Shown: positions 20,901 through 32,434 of the stretch, in pieces | Position numbering within the stretch: the first letter of the stretch is position 1 | Layout of the letters: each line of letters starts with the position of its first letter | Assembly (NCBI GenBank): GCA_934045905.1 | Contig: OW203762.1 | Coordinates: forward strand, 3,658,001 to 3,722,000 | From: Leuctra nigra | Taxonomy: Eukaryota; Arthropoda; Insecta; Plecoptera; Leuctridae | Reading direction: 5' to 3' | DNA length: 64,000 bases | Position numbers and translations under genes: made by a program | The notes under the pieces: generated by a model | Told to the model about the DNA's origin: nothing | Database searches by the model: none | What the model saw: only the letters and a program-made list of their open reading frames with translations

Positions 20901-22735
20901 ATGTGATACGCGCCGAATGAGCAAACCTGTGACATTTCATTTCTCGCGTATAACAGACCGAACGGCTGGATAGAAATATTTCATTTTTTTTGTGCTGTTC
21001 AGAAATAATAGTAATTGGGGAATGACATGTTTAAAATGTTATAGCGTTATTGTATAACGAGGAAAATAAATAATACTGATATCACATTATTTGTGAAAGT
21101 AACTGAAACTTCATCGTTATGCACAGCACCACGCTGTAAGAAGCTTTATCATAGACAAGTAGTTAGCTATGTAGTTTTAGACGATCCAGGGCCAGTATTT
21201 ATAAAAACGGCACCTGGCTCAATATGACCTCAGTTTTCACTGTAATATTAGCTCACATTTTATATTTTATCCAGACTGACTACTATATTTTACATGATTG
21301 ACTCGCACTAGAGTAGAATCTAGTTGATTTTAACCAATGACAATCTTTAACAACACGACTTCGCTTAGCGATATATATTCATTTTATTACAACACCTTGT
21401 TGTATGACTTGTCTGGCGCTGATAACCTCTCTGTTGAGCGCCATAAACCATAATATATATATATATACACGTAATATACACGGATATTACCCAAAAGTAG
21501 TACTTACTAATTATGAATTACGTCCGTGAAAGCAACAGAATCAATATATATCAATATATATATATATATATATATATTCAGCAGTAGGGTGAAACCTTAC
21601 CTACACCAAGAGGGAAAGCATTGTTAGTCGGGGTGGGTTAGTTTGGGCCATAAACTTTATTTTCCCTCATAAAACTCGTCGCTGAAGTTTCGATGCCTGT
21701 TTTTACCTGAATATAAGTAATGAAATTCCACCCCAAATTGATATAAATTTGTATTCAAATATATAAATACCTAGTATATTGTGATCTTGTGGTACAAAAA
21801 TATTGCTTTTTCTTTTCAGTGATAATATGGAACAGGATAGTAAAGTAAGAAATAACAGTGGTTTCGATTATATTTGATCATATTTTATTCAGTAACTAAT
21901 TATTTCAAACCAATGCCCTAGCGCGTCGTTGTTGAATAATCAGAGAATAATTATGATTCAAAGCATAAGGTACCTGCTTTAGCTTGAGCTGGTCGTGGCC
22001 TATGCTAATGGAACCATCCCAGCATTTGCTGTTACAACTTAGGAAAACCACGACTAAAACCTAAGTAGAATGGATAAACGCAACGCTGATAGCTTCAAAA
22101 TTATGTAATATCAAACTGATATTAGAACTGAGTGTTATATCATTACAGAAAACAAATAATATTCCTTCCCCCTCACTAGTATTCTATAAACTCACAAAGT
22201 TATTAAAAAACGTCGGAGAGCCACGATAAAAAAATAAAAAACAGCCAATCGAAGGGTGTATCCGCCTATAGTTCCCAGCATCTTCGAGGTGTCGACTTCT
22301 TTATTGAACGAGAAAGTAAGCATTCCATGTTCTCGTAGATCTAAAACAACAAACAAAAAAACAAACAAGTATTTACATTCTGAATACACACAATAAATAT
22401 TAATTACTATACAATTGCCAATAATAAGACTGATGTAGTTTCTCTTTACCTGGTAAAATGAGTAACTTGCATGATACAGAATTTGTGCTGCACAACATCA
22501 GAATTCGAGGCCCCCCTATATGATTCTTGTCAGTGGCCATGGTGTTGTCAATCTCTCAATTTATTTACTAAATTACTTCTTGGGTAACTGCTCGCTTTTT
22601 CGATTCTGAGAATAATAAAAGTATTGTAAGTATAAAACACACACATTGTGCGTTTTGTTAAAAGTAGTATTGTAATTTTATTTTCACTGAGGTCATTTAA
22701 AATTATAATGTTGCTAAATGATTCCTCGATTCACA
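20901..22735. other. AT-rich DNA, no recognisable gene
   Basis: Contains (TA)n stretches near 21460 and 21548-21578 and several short ORFs without motifs, including 22192-22389 (minus), which is Leu/Phe-rich. I see no RNA gene or transposon signature. Confidence 0.5.
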
Positions 22736-22925
22736 CCTAGGAGGCCTATTCTCGAGTTTGTTGAAAATGTTCGACATGCGGAAATGAGCCACTGCACAAT
22801 GGATTCAGCTACTTTATCATTGATAAAACAAAAGATTTCACTTGATTTCGCATAGTCGAACATTTTCGCATGCGGTTTCAACTCGAGAATAGGCACCATT
22901 TTCAACAAACTCGAGAATAGGCAAT
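22736..22925. repeat. Short inverted repeat
   Basis: GGCCTATTCTCGAGTTTGTT at 22742 is matched in reverse complement by AACAAACTCGAGAATAGGC near 22905. A second partial copy, CTCGAGAATAGGC, lies near 22882, and ATGTTCGACATGCGGAAATG has a related block on the other side. This gives a stem-loop structure of about 190 bp, possibly a tiny foldback element. Confidence 0.65.
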
Positions 22926-23274
22926 GAGAAGTGGGAAATGGGATGTGAGAAATGAGAAGTGCGGGTATGAGAAAAAATTGAGAAAATCGGTATCAGCCAA
23001 TAGAATGTACGCCTGTTGAATTCTTATTGGTTGATAACAATTTTCTTACTGCTTTTTTCTCATAATCACCACTTTGTTGTATCTAATAAGCAGGGAAATA
23101 AGGGGTTTTATTTTCAAGCGCCCGGGGGATTTTTTTTTGTAAATCCGGTCCCATTATAGTGTGCGCTGGGATAGTGTGTGGGGGAGGGATGGAGTCATAG
23201 CAGATAGTGTAGATATGCTAAACTATAAGTAATGCACGATATCTTCAAATTAATTAAATTGTATAGACTTTTAC
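22926..23274. other. No recognisable gene
   Basis: G/A-rich stretch near 22925-22970, then ordinary sequence. If the gene at 23275-25767 has more 3' exons they should start here or further left, but I could not recognise one. Confidence 0.4.
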
Positions 23275-25560
23275 CTTATTCGTTGTTTTAATTTCTCTTG
23301 GTTTCCTCCTTGGTACTCTTATCGCCTTCTGTTGAGCTTTCTTCTCTACAATGACTTTTCTGATTGCCATGGCTTCGAGAATGAAGTCAGGTTCCCGAGC
23401 TGGCATCTTGCGTGGAATTCTCGGGTCCGTGATCTCGGGCAGCATGCACTTCATGTAATATTGTTCTAGTTTCGGCAACATCGTGTTCTCCCACAGTTCG
23501 ACGTCCCTTTCCACTCGTACCACCTGACAATTGAAACATTCACATGTCAATATATATTTATATCTCAACTCAAATCAAATGAGTGTGTTTCAAAGTCCAA
23601 GATTACTCACATCGAATCCGCCTTCACTGTAAAGTATCAAGTCGCAATACTTTCGATCGGCTAAGCTCAATTGTCCTTGTATCTGGTAGTGGTAATTGTG
23701 CCTTGGTTTAATTTTTAGATCATTGTCGATTACCACTACACAGAGATTTTTCTTTGCCTCGGCTGCTGCGTCGAAGGGTGACTGGTCTCCGATGGAGTAG
23801 AGGCATTTTACCTCCACCAGACCGTCACTCCCGATCAGGCCGTCGGGGGACGCGCCGAGGTAGGGAATGTCAGGCCTGATGAAAATCCCTGCGTCGTCCA
23901 CTGTCACATCCCTACTCTTTTCGTACTGCCTTATCGCCTTCTTTTCGTTGTCTATGCCGTACTGTGTGGCTCTCGAGTAGAATGATTTATCGTAGAGCAA
24001 ATGTTTCACCTGCGAAAATAAGTTTAAACAATTTGTTCAATTCAATAACAACACGATATATTTTACAATGTAATAATTAAAGCCATACATAATTAAAAGA
24101 AAAATTACCTGATTTTGACATGAGTTATACGGGCGTCGATTGATGATCTTGCCGAAGTTCGACGCCGTCAGTCTGTCCGTCCTCGCTTCTCTCCATCGCG
24201 CACTTCCTGTCTGCAGCACCGTGGCTCTCTCCAACTGTATGGACATCTCCAGAGTCGCCACCGCCTCTTCCAGTTCACGAAGTTTCTCGGCCATCAGTCG
24301 CTCAAGCTCTTCTGGCGTCTTGTCTTCTTGAGCAGCATTCTCTCCGTACTCGCAGTCGGGCCCGGTGGAGACTTGCGGTGGCTTCCTCTGACGGGGTCCC
24401 TGCGTCTCGAAGTTCAGTTGTCGTGTGGAGGCGCTATTCTTTCTTCTTGCACACATCCTCTTGAACACGGCGCCTGGACTCTTGCCTTGCATCCTCTTCC
24501 ACGGGCTGCTGTGCCATCCTGCTCCTCCTCCGTGGTTGAGTCCAGCTCCGAGGACGCGCCTCCAGAATGAGCCTCCGAGCGCGAAGTTGATACGTTTGCC
24601 GCCGGAGAACTTGGCCACTAATCCCATCAATCGCTCAGCCTGGTTTGTCGTCACATTGTTGAACAGGCGATCGGCCTTACTCGCCAAGGCTTCCGATAGT
24701 TTAATCACCTGAGAAACAGAGCACAAAACATTTAGCGTTAATCGAGTGCATGTTCAATGTATACAAGTAGGGTGCTACTTACCGCGACCCAGAGATCATG
24801 TGTCTCCTCCATCAGAGTAAGAAGATTTCTCTCGTTTGCGTTTTTCCGCGTGCAAAAGTCGCCGCAATTCGTGTGTCGACCAAACACGTGATATGAACCA
24901 TTCAACAGGTCAGCTCTCAGCTGGTTGACGTTGCCGTTACAATATCTTATTGCAGAGCGCGCTCCCTTCGATATCCTCCTGATAAGAGGCTGTAAGTTCT
25001 TCCTACTGTCCACGTCGTAGCTGGTGGTGGCACAGAGATTGTTCAGGTTGTTCCTGTAGGCGCGAACTACGTGATTAGCGCACTCCTGCTTCTCGACGTA
25101 TCTGCCATAGGGAACTCTCTCTTTTACTCGCGCATACACTGAGGCGTCGCCGTCTCCGACCAGGTATTTGTAGATCAGATTGTGATCTTCGATGCTGCTG
25201 CAGAATCCCTCGACAATAATCTCCTGTTCCATGCCGCTGGAGCTGCCAGTGTAATTCTTGAAGCACTTGTGTTTTTTTATGGTACCGTCTTCAGATTTCA
25301 TTCTGACGCATGATGCGCAATATTTGTTCTTCACGCCCAAGTAGAGAAGCTTCTTCGTGCGCGCGCCAATGATGCAAGCCTTAGTGTAATTATGGGAATC
25401 CTGTTCATATACACATAACACACATAATAACTGCTCAATAATTGCTTCAAGGTATTATCCTTGAAGACAACTCCAATAACAACGATAAATTAATCACTAA
25501 TCAGAAAGAAAACTGAATTCTATCAGGAATTGAGTAGACATTCTGGCCTGGCCATCTTCA

Positions 25561-25594
<34 letters not shown>

Positions 25595-25767
25595 ACAAGT
25601 CCAGATGATGCAATGAAGCCTTGTTTATACGATCTCTTGCACCATCCACCATCAACAATTACGCCAATATATGGAATTCCATTCATGAAACTGTTGGCTT
25701 CGATTGCAAGTCGACGCTCTTCTTTTCCGTTCTCATTCATTTTTGCCGTGAGATGTTCATGCCATAC
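23275..25767 (-). CDS. Spliced gene: Mutator-like transposase domain plus YqaJ-type nuclease domain
   Basis: Five exons with good splice sites: 25597-25767, 24783-25400, 24109-24708, 23611-24009 and 23275-23523. Exon 1 ends in V-I-V-D-G-G-W-x-K-R-S-Y, with a possible catalytic Asp. Exon 2 has a zinc-binding pattern (C-A-S-C, H-K-C), N-Y-T-G-S-S, I-I-V-E-G-F and G-D-G-D-A-S-V-Y, the signature I know from the Mutator-like transposase domain family. Exons 3-4 hold a YqaJ/lambda-exonuclease-like domain: a W-R-E-A-R-x-x-R-L-T-A-S-N-F-G-K start, then G-A-S-P-D-G-L-I and V-E-V-K-C with the D-(E-x-K) metal site, and Y-Q-I-Q-G-Q-L. Exon 5 is a basic tail. No stop or shift interrupts the exons. The true start (upstream of 25767) and the last exon (beyond a GTAAAA donor at 23274) are missing or not found. 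The 5' edge lies in a palindrome cluster, so the copy may be 5'-truncated. Confidence 0.75.
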
Positions 25768-25850
25768 CTGTGAGTGGTAAAGTCCTTTACCACTCACAGG
25801 GTAAGGCCTCCTGGTAAAGGCCAGGAGGCCTAAAGTCCTTTAGGCCTCCT
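25767..25850. repeat. Cluster of three overlapping palindromes at a gene junction
   Basis: Three perfect inverted repeats follow one another. 25767-25800 has 16-bp arms (CCTGTGAGTGGTAAAG) around TC. 25804-25831 has 11-bp arms (AGGCCTCCTGG) around 6 bases. 25823-25850 has 13-bp arms (AGGAGGCCTAAAG) around TC, overlapping the second. The Mutator/YqaJ gene starts at its left edge and the MULE-like coding sequence breaks off at its right edge. Confidence 0.95.
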
Positions 25851-25851
25851 T

Positions 25852-28800
25852 TAGTGGCCGTCAACAGTGTGGTGATTGTCGATTGTATTGAATCGCAGCT
25901 AGAACTCGAGTCGATGAATATCATTTCACTAGCGGATGGTAATTGCTGTGCTCTTGACATTACATCACTCACAACAAACACCGACCAAGGAGACTCCTCG
26001 CTTATTGCCACAAAAACGTCTAAATTGAAATGAGATTCTCATTATTTATGTACTTTTATGCAAATAAACATTACAATCTAATTTTAGTTGGTGTTTTTCT
26101 ATTGAAATTAAATTGCATGTTAGGTAACTTATATTGTAGGAGGTGGTAAAGAAGTTTAAATATCTTTGCATCTGTCTCATTTAAAATCAAGACTGAAATC
26201 TTAATTTTCTCCATGTTTAATAATATTTATGAAAGTAGCGTAAACTTTAGTGTATAGGTAACTAGTAGTACATCAGTAATTGTGGTCTACAAAATACTGA
26301 GGCTATGACAGTTGAGATTAAATTCTGTACCTAGGTTTTACCTAGTATCATCCAGATGATTTGTGATTTTATAAAATATTAAATAGAAAATTCTTTCCTT
26401 TTTCGGCATTCGATGACATTTTCTCCCTCAACTTCTCCAGAGGAGCGGACGGCTCTCCGAAGTGGGATTGTTTTCACTTGTTATGTAATGAATATACTGT
26501 CCTGGATGTTGGATTCAGTGCAGCATTAGCCAGAGCCTTGGTTGTGTTCCCCAGGAGAAGGAGGGAGTTCTCGTGAGCTCGCATGGCTTCCGCTGGACCC
26601 AACCCGTCGTCAAAATATTGGTAGAATTTGATCTCGACGTCTTTATTCGACAGTGTTGATGTTGTGGTTGTGCCCAAGATTGGCAGTGATTGTGGCACAA
26701 AGAGGTGGGCTGAGCTTCAGAAATGGATCATTCTTCTTTGTATTCCTGTTGTTCTTTTTAACAAGAATATCGATAGTAGCTGGACAATGAGTGCATCGTT
26801 CACTATGCGAACTTAATCTAAACTTGTTCTTTTGGCTGTGATGGCAAGCCCACTGTTTGTGCAGTACAAATCTAAGAATAAAAAATATTTATCAGTAGGT
26901 ACCTAGATATTATTTTAGGACGCGACTATTTTCACCGGTCGGTGAAAATAGCATCAGAGGCTATTTTCACCGTGTGGACTCTTTTTACTATGTGTTTATG
27001 ATGAAGTTTATTACATTTCGATTTGAAATATCTTGTTGATTATTGATTATTCCCGAGTTTATTGCCTATTGTATATGCGTCAGAGGCTGACAGTCTGTTT
27101 GTAACAAAAATGCACTTTATAAGTCGGTAAATTCGAAATTTTTTAAAAAATAATCTTTTATCCGCCCAATTATTTCAATGAATGTTATAAAAACTATTTT
27201 CTAGGCAATAACAAATGCAATTAGCAGTTAAATTGTTCAAAATAAGGTGAGTTTTGGGACAATGGCAGGGTCCAGATTCGCAAATAGTATTATCGGTAGG
27301 TACGTATTATCCTTGACATTATCTTTCATTTAACAGTGTCGTTTATGTATTTAACCACAAATATAATACGTATGAACAGACATAATTTTCGTGAATCCAC
27401 TGAATTATAACAAAGGTAACATATTATGTAACAAAATGTTTTATTAATCAAGACATGGTAGACATTGTAAATATGTTATCACAGCTCGTCAAGTTATATG
27501 GCATATTGGTATAAGTAACCTAATTCAAGGTAAATAAAACATAATATTAATATAAAAAGTACATAAGTGATGACTATAAGTGATGACTTCAGGTTGTCCT
27601 CGTTCAGGTTGTCGCCGATATTTCATCATTCGCCGATATTTACACAGGGTGACAACACATTCGGCTAATGTCTGCTCTGATGACGAACAGTCTTGATGTC
27701 ATTCATATCGCCTCTCTTGTTTACTTTTGATTTCAGGTTCCTAATATCTTTGAGTGTAGTGAATTTCTTGAATTTGTTTGGCACGAGAGACTGTAGTTTC
27801 TTTTTGTTTGGGTTCATCTCGACGATATCCTTGATATTTGCGACTTCCATCGGGGTCAATCTTCTCTTCTTAGAATACATCATTGTCACATTCGGGTTTA
27901 TCTCGTGAGTTGGGTGGCTAAGCGATTTGCTAGTTATTTCTAACTTGCCTTTCCTGTAGCCCAGCATCAAGGTGCTCGTACAGCCATTAGGCAAATACCT
28001 GTAAGTAACGAGAATTAGTATGAATTCCAAGCCAATTTCCATTTCAATTTTTAACTTCATGCAAATATAATAGAAGTAGGCAGGAAATGAAATGTACTCA
28101 TCTATACATGTCGTAAAAAAAACGATGCGCCAAGTATTTTTTGAAAAGTTTTGACTTGGCCAATTGTTTGATATCACTACTTTTCAGTGCTGAATTTTTA
28201 GATTTCTTCTATTTTTTTTTAGTTGAAGAGACTTGGCTGGTATTTTTACACGGAGTGTTTTTTATGGGGACATCACTCCTTTTTTCAGTTTATTCTTACA
28301 GCTTGTAACATTATATTGTGGCACCAAAGACTACTTGTTGCTATGTAAAAGCTATAAATAATATGCTATGAAGTATAGCGAAAGTTTGGTTCCAATCGGT
28401 CTAGCCGTTCTCGAGTTATGGCATCACTTCCGGTTTTCAAAATGGCGGCTGGCGTCAGTGCCACCTAAAATATGTATTTATAAATGTTATATAACATAAA
28501 AAGTCTTCTGAATATATTGTTATAAAAGATGATTATAGTCTGATTTTTCATTTTTATGACATCATTTCCGGTTTCGGTAATAGTACATTTCTGTTTAGAC
28601 TATTGATATTTTATATAGATGACAGTCCGAATCGTTTGGCGCTAGTTTCGTCCCGATCGGTCCATCCGTTTTTGAGATATGACGTCACTTCCGGTTTCAA
28701 AATGGCGGCACAAAAAATTTGTAAGGGCAAGGTATCATCAGACGCCAAAAGTGCACATGTGGTAAAAATTTCAGATCGATCGATTTAGCCGTTTAGGCTG

Positions 28801-29518
28801 TGGCCCTGTCAACAGTGTTTCCTGATATCTGAATCATAATCAGATACCTTTTAAAAGGGGTGTAAATTCACTGTTTTCACGGCCTTCTAGCTCGCAAATG
28901 GCATAATCTGTTGTTACCTCATTTGGTATATGGGGTGGGGAGGGCCATAGCTCGAAATTAAGATATTTTGCAACAATGTGATATTTTCGGATTTTAAGAT
29001 CCAGTAGGCCGAAAATGCTATGTTGTTGCTTACAGTAAAAGTGTTTGGTCTGCTCCTTAGTTTATAAGGCAGTAACGGTATTTTGAGTGAGTGTGAGTGT
29101 ACTGTACGACTTGGCTGGGTGGAGCGACCGCTCCACTAGATTCGGTGCCTACCTTTGTGCTGGTCTCTGTCCTCTGCCATTTACTTTCGGGTCGCCAAAA
29201 TGGACGCAAACATACATCGCAGAACCATATTTCATGCATTCTGGAACTGAACCTTCCTCCGAGTGTTTTCATACTTCGCCGTAACGGACCTCATCATCCG
29301 ATATACGGCACCAGAAATATGTTCGTACTGATCAAGCTTTGATTTGAATTCCTGAAAACGACAGCCAATTGAATATTTGTGTAGGTTGGTACTACAAAAA
29401 TAACTATGTATTATGTATTATAATAGTGATAGTGAATACATTCTTTATATCTTACCTCAAAACTGTCGAATATTCCGCTACCAAACACACTAATAAAAGT
29501 TTCGTCTTCGCACTCCAT
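25852..29518 (-). pseudogene. Decayed MULE/SWIM-type transposase gene, N-terminal half
   Basis: Five minus-strand pieces fit one protein family. Piece 1 (29456-29518) starts M-E-C-E-D and ends with a GTAAG donor. Piece 2 (about 29140-29351) has a TTTCAG acceptor, a one-base frameshift near 29235, then V-C-V-H-F-G-D-P-K and G-R-G-Q-R-P. Piece 3 (27665-27998) has N-G-C-T-S-T-L and T-L-K-D-I-R-N-L. Piece 4 (26478 to about 26690) has Y-F-D-D-G-L-G-P-A-E-A. Piece 5 (25852-26019) has M-I-F-I-D-S-S-S-S-C-D, a likely DDE Asp. This order matches zinc-finger SWIM/MULE proteins of insects as I remember them. The gene stops dead after L-L-T-A-T-K at the palindrome cluster, so the rest of the catalytic core and the SWIM finger are missing. 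Pieces 4 and 5 lie outside the inverted repeats at 26918 and 29865, so assigning all five to one gene is inference. Confidence 0.55.
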
Positions 29519-29865
29519 ACTTGGATAAGTTAACTTCCAAAGAAAACTGTAGCACCGCCGACAACGTACCTACACGACGTCCAGATAAAGACTGAGCAAA
29601 AGAGAAAGGCATGCACGTGACTTTATACCCGAAATTCCTGAAACTGGCAGCTGCATTCTTCACCTGCCGTCGAGGCAATACACTCGGGAATAATCAATAA
29701 TGAACAAGATATTTAGAACCAAAATGTATTGTACAAAATAAACTTCATCATAAACACATAGTAAAAAGAGTCCACACGGTGAAAATAGCCTCTGATGCTA
29801 TTTTAACCAACCGGTGAAAATAGCCTTTGGTGCTATTTTCACCGGTTGGTGAAAATAGTCACTCC
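26918..29865. mobile_element. DNA transposon with ~150-bp terminal inverted repeats and GGTGAAAATAGC subrepeats
   Basis: The left end, GGACGCGACTATTTTCACC (26918), and the reverse complement of the right end, GGAGTGACTATTTTCACC (29865), are nearly the same. The inverted match continues for about 150 bp through a shared block with CTTCATCATAAACACATAG and CACTCGGGAATAATC on the right side. The repeats contain head-to-head copies of GGTGAAAATAGC (two on the left, four on the right). Three exons of the MULE-like gene lie between them. A 3-bp TTA flanks both ends, but this is weak evidence for a target duplication. Confidence 0.65.
28384..28705. repeat. Diverged direct duplication with AAAATGGCGGC blocks
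   Basis: Two blocks about 245 bp apart share the order GTTT...CGGTCYA.CCGTT, GAGWTATG.C.TCACTTCCGG and TTCAAAATGGCGGC (28395-28450 and 28640-28705). A third weaker CATTTCCGGTTTC lies near 28563. No function is apparent. Confidence 0.5.
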
Positions 29866-29911
29866 GTTAAATTAAACTGTTCAGTAACTAAAAAATCCCT
29901 TTTGCCAACAG

Positions 29912-31112
29912 GAAGGTACCGACAGTGAAGGCGAGCTGCACGCCGACTCGCAAGTCTTCGAACAACCTTTCTTGTTTGCCGACTTGCAGCAAGGTGGGCA
30001 GATGCCGGTAGTATCAATCTTCGAGCCTGCACCCGGCTGCTCCCGACATCTACCCGATACTCCACTCGCCCCTTCGGTGTCCTCAGCGAATCGCTCAAAG
30101 CGATCGCATTCAATCGGTGAGTTTGGCGTAACAAAACTTATAAAAATGCACTGTGTACTTAATTGAAGATAGTACCTATTGTGATTTCAATAATTTCATA
30201 GAACACCAATAATTTCAGTATATCAAACATTTGTGTTCAATGCAGAAATTATGACAACTCGGTAATTACATCAGGGAGTATTTTTACAATAGATCCTAAA
30301 TCATGAGTAAAGAAATTGGTGAATAATTAGTTTAGTCCTCTTGACCCAATATTTTGAATTAAATAGAATATAATAATCACTTTACTAAGAATTAAACGTA
30401 GACTACTATATTTAAATGTTTGAACTTTTGAACTCAAAATTTTGCGTGTAAACCTCCACCTTCTTCAGACACTCACTCCATTCCCTTCTCCTGCTGGTCA
30501 ATGGGAAATGCGTAGTTACAGCTTGGCTTACAGGCGCTCAATAGCCATGCCCAAACATATCAATATGTCAAGACAAAGTCAAACTACTCTTTACTGACAG
30601 TTAAACTAAATAAATCTAACTTCTCAGTGGAGACAACATTGGCAGAAAAATGGCCCTTTGTCGATGTTTGAGATCCACTTGTATCATTAATTTATTATAT
30701 TACCTACTATATTATTTATTTACACAAAAATGGGATATTTTATCCTTTGTTGTATCAATTACAACAAATCGGACGATTTGTTCGATCGGACGATGCGGGC
30801 AGATGATGCACAAGTGGGGCCTGAGAGAGTCTCCGGAGTGTGACTGTGGACACCCTGTGCAATCTGCGTTCCACATCGCCACTGAGTGTCCACTACGCAG
30901 ATTCACAGGATCTCTTCGAGACATCTGCGATCTCACTCCGGAGGCCCTCAGGTGGCTTGAAGATCTAGATGTGCGGCTGTAGAAGCTTCTGCCAGAACAG
31001 CAATATTTTTTATGTTTTACATTGATTTCTTATTATGATAATTATGTCCTTTGATTTGTGTTTTATATTACCAATTTTTTTAACTTTATTGTAATTGTAA
31101 TAAACCATACGA

Positions 31113-31143
<31 letters not shown>

Positions 31144-32383
31144 ATGTCACCACTTTCATTTGATATACCTACCTACTTTAATCTTCTTCAGAACACAATG
31201 TAGTACATAAAAAAATTGTCATAAAAAATAGTTTAATGAAATCCCTTTGCATCATAAATAAAATGTTATATATTCTCAAGTTTCATGCAAAATCTGTAGT
31301 GTCAATTTTGTCCTGATGAATACTCAAAGAAAACTTAATGAAATTTTGGAAATCTCAAATCATTGTGTTTGTCTTGCTTGTTCAATGTCATACCAAGAAG
31401 AACATTGAATGAAAATGCCTGATGAATGATTTGAACAAGTCATAAATAAAATCTTAGTCACACCAACTTGAAAACAACTTAAAAATGAATGTACTCTCAA
31501 CAAATAATAGATGGACAATGGTATTTGAAAGCTATAGTAGATTGTGAAATATGTTTTCGCTGATAACCTCAGATAGGTAGATGTGAATAAATACCAACTG
31601 CCATATGAAAAGATTTTCCTCGAGAGGGACTCAAACCCACGACCTTCTGAAATCCAGTCAGATGCTCTACGGTGTTCACACCGTAGAGAGCTATGGTAGC
31701 TCAGTGGGTGCTCACACCGTAGAGAGCTATGGGTAGAGCTCCCATAGCTTCCATGGGCTCAGTGGGTAGAGCATCTGACTGGATATCAGAAGGTCGTGTG
31801 TTTGAGTCCCACTCGAGGAAAATCTTTTCATATTGCAGTTGGTTCTCTCACATAGTCGATTGTCTGAAAAATGTGATGTCATCATCCAATGAAGTCTATG
31901 CTAACTCGTCATCTACCTCTAGTAGTTGAGTTCCGATTTCATTGAAAATAACAAGGATATATTGCCAATGAACCTTACCAGCAGCCAATCCATTTCTTTC
32001 AAATACTGTTTATGATTTGTTGAAAGTACCTACTGATGCAGAAATACACCTTACCACTAACTTACTAGAAGTAGAACTAAAACATCCATTCTGTTGTTTC
32101 AGAGAGCCCGAGATTTCCATTGCCGGTGCTGCCCAGCAAGCGGCGAAAGTCCACAACCAGCAGTTCGACCACAAGCGTCGAAGAGGAGATTGCGGCGGCC
32201 CACCAAGAGATGGCGGCGTCCAATCGCGAGATGGCGAAGTCGATGGGGAGCCTCGTCGCAGTTCTCACAACGACGGCCGAGGCGAACGCGGCCTTCATGA
32301 ACGAGGCCGTTGCAGCCCTCAACAGCCATGCCAGGAGTATGGAGGTTATTGCTGAAGCATTAAAAAAACATTTTTCAAAATAA
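29912..32383 (+). CDS. Harbinger-associated (Myb/SANT-type) protein, C-terminal exons
   Basis: Two plus-strand exons, 29912-30116 and 32103-32383, have a CAACAG acceptor, a GTGAGT donor, a TTTCAG acceptor and matching phase (1+2 bases). Exon 1 encodes an acidic, Pro-rich linker. Exon 2 encodes a basic K-R-R-K-S stretch, then a long Ala-rich amphipathic helix (E-E-E-I-A-A-A-H ... A-L-K-K-H-F) and a stop. This fits the C-terminus of the DNA-binding partner protein of PIF/Harbinger elements, which sits tail to tail with the HARBI1-like gene ending 52 bp away. The N-terminal Myb/SANT exon is not found; it would lie to the left, where the TIR element 26918-29865 is inserted. The intron holds a retroelement fragment and a tRNA-like inverted repeat. 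Role assignment rests mainly on context. Confidence 0.5.
30755..31140 (+). pseudogene. 3' end of a non-LTR retrotransposon (RTE/Jockey-like) with an (AAT)n tail
   Basis: The last about 75 codons of ORF 30650-30982 read H-K-W-G-L-R-E-S-P-x-C-x-C-G and H-I-x-x-x-C-P, the CCHC finger seen at the C-terminus of many non-LTR RT proteins. A 3' UTR of about 130 bp and (AAT)n at 31112-31138 follow. The rest of the element is missing, so it is a 5'-truncated copy of about 390 bp sitting in the intron of the gene at 29912-32383. Confidence 0.7.
31604..31848. repeat. Inverted pair of tRNA-like (SINE-type) sequences
   Basis: The right half (about 31755-31848, plus strand) reads like a tRNA: TCAGTGGGTAGAGC as A box, a TCTGA/TCAGA anticodon stem with loop CTGGATA, and GTTTGAGTCCC as B box. 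It is followed by CGAGGAAAATCTTTTCATAT. The left half (31592-31672) is its reverse complement with few changes. The centre has short duplications of CACACCGTAGAGAGCTATGG. Lack of a long variable arm and no acceptor stem argue against a working tRNA gene. A tRNA-derived SINE, inserted or copied head to head, is likelier. Confidence 0.7.
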
Positions 32384-32434
32384 AATTTATGTGGCTAAGT
32401 ACCTAGTCTATCTCAATTATTGATATATTTACCT

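Noticed and set aside
31755..31833. Functional tRNA gene (anticodon GGA)
   Set aside because: A and B boxes and an anticodon stem are visible, but there is no matching acceptor stem and no long variable arm as tRNA-Ser requires; a SINE is likelier.
31729..31929. ORF with G-R-A-S-D-W and F-E-S-H-S-R-K motifs
   Set aside because: This is what tRNA-derived sequence looks like when translated; it overlies the tRNA-like unit and is not a gene.
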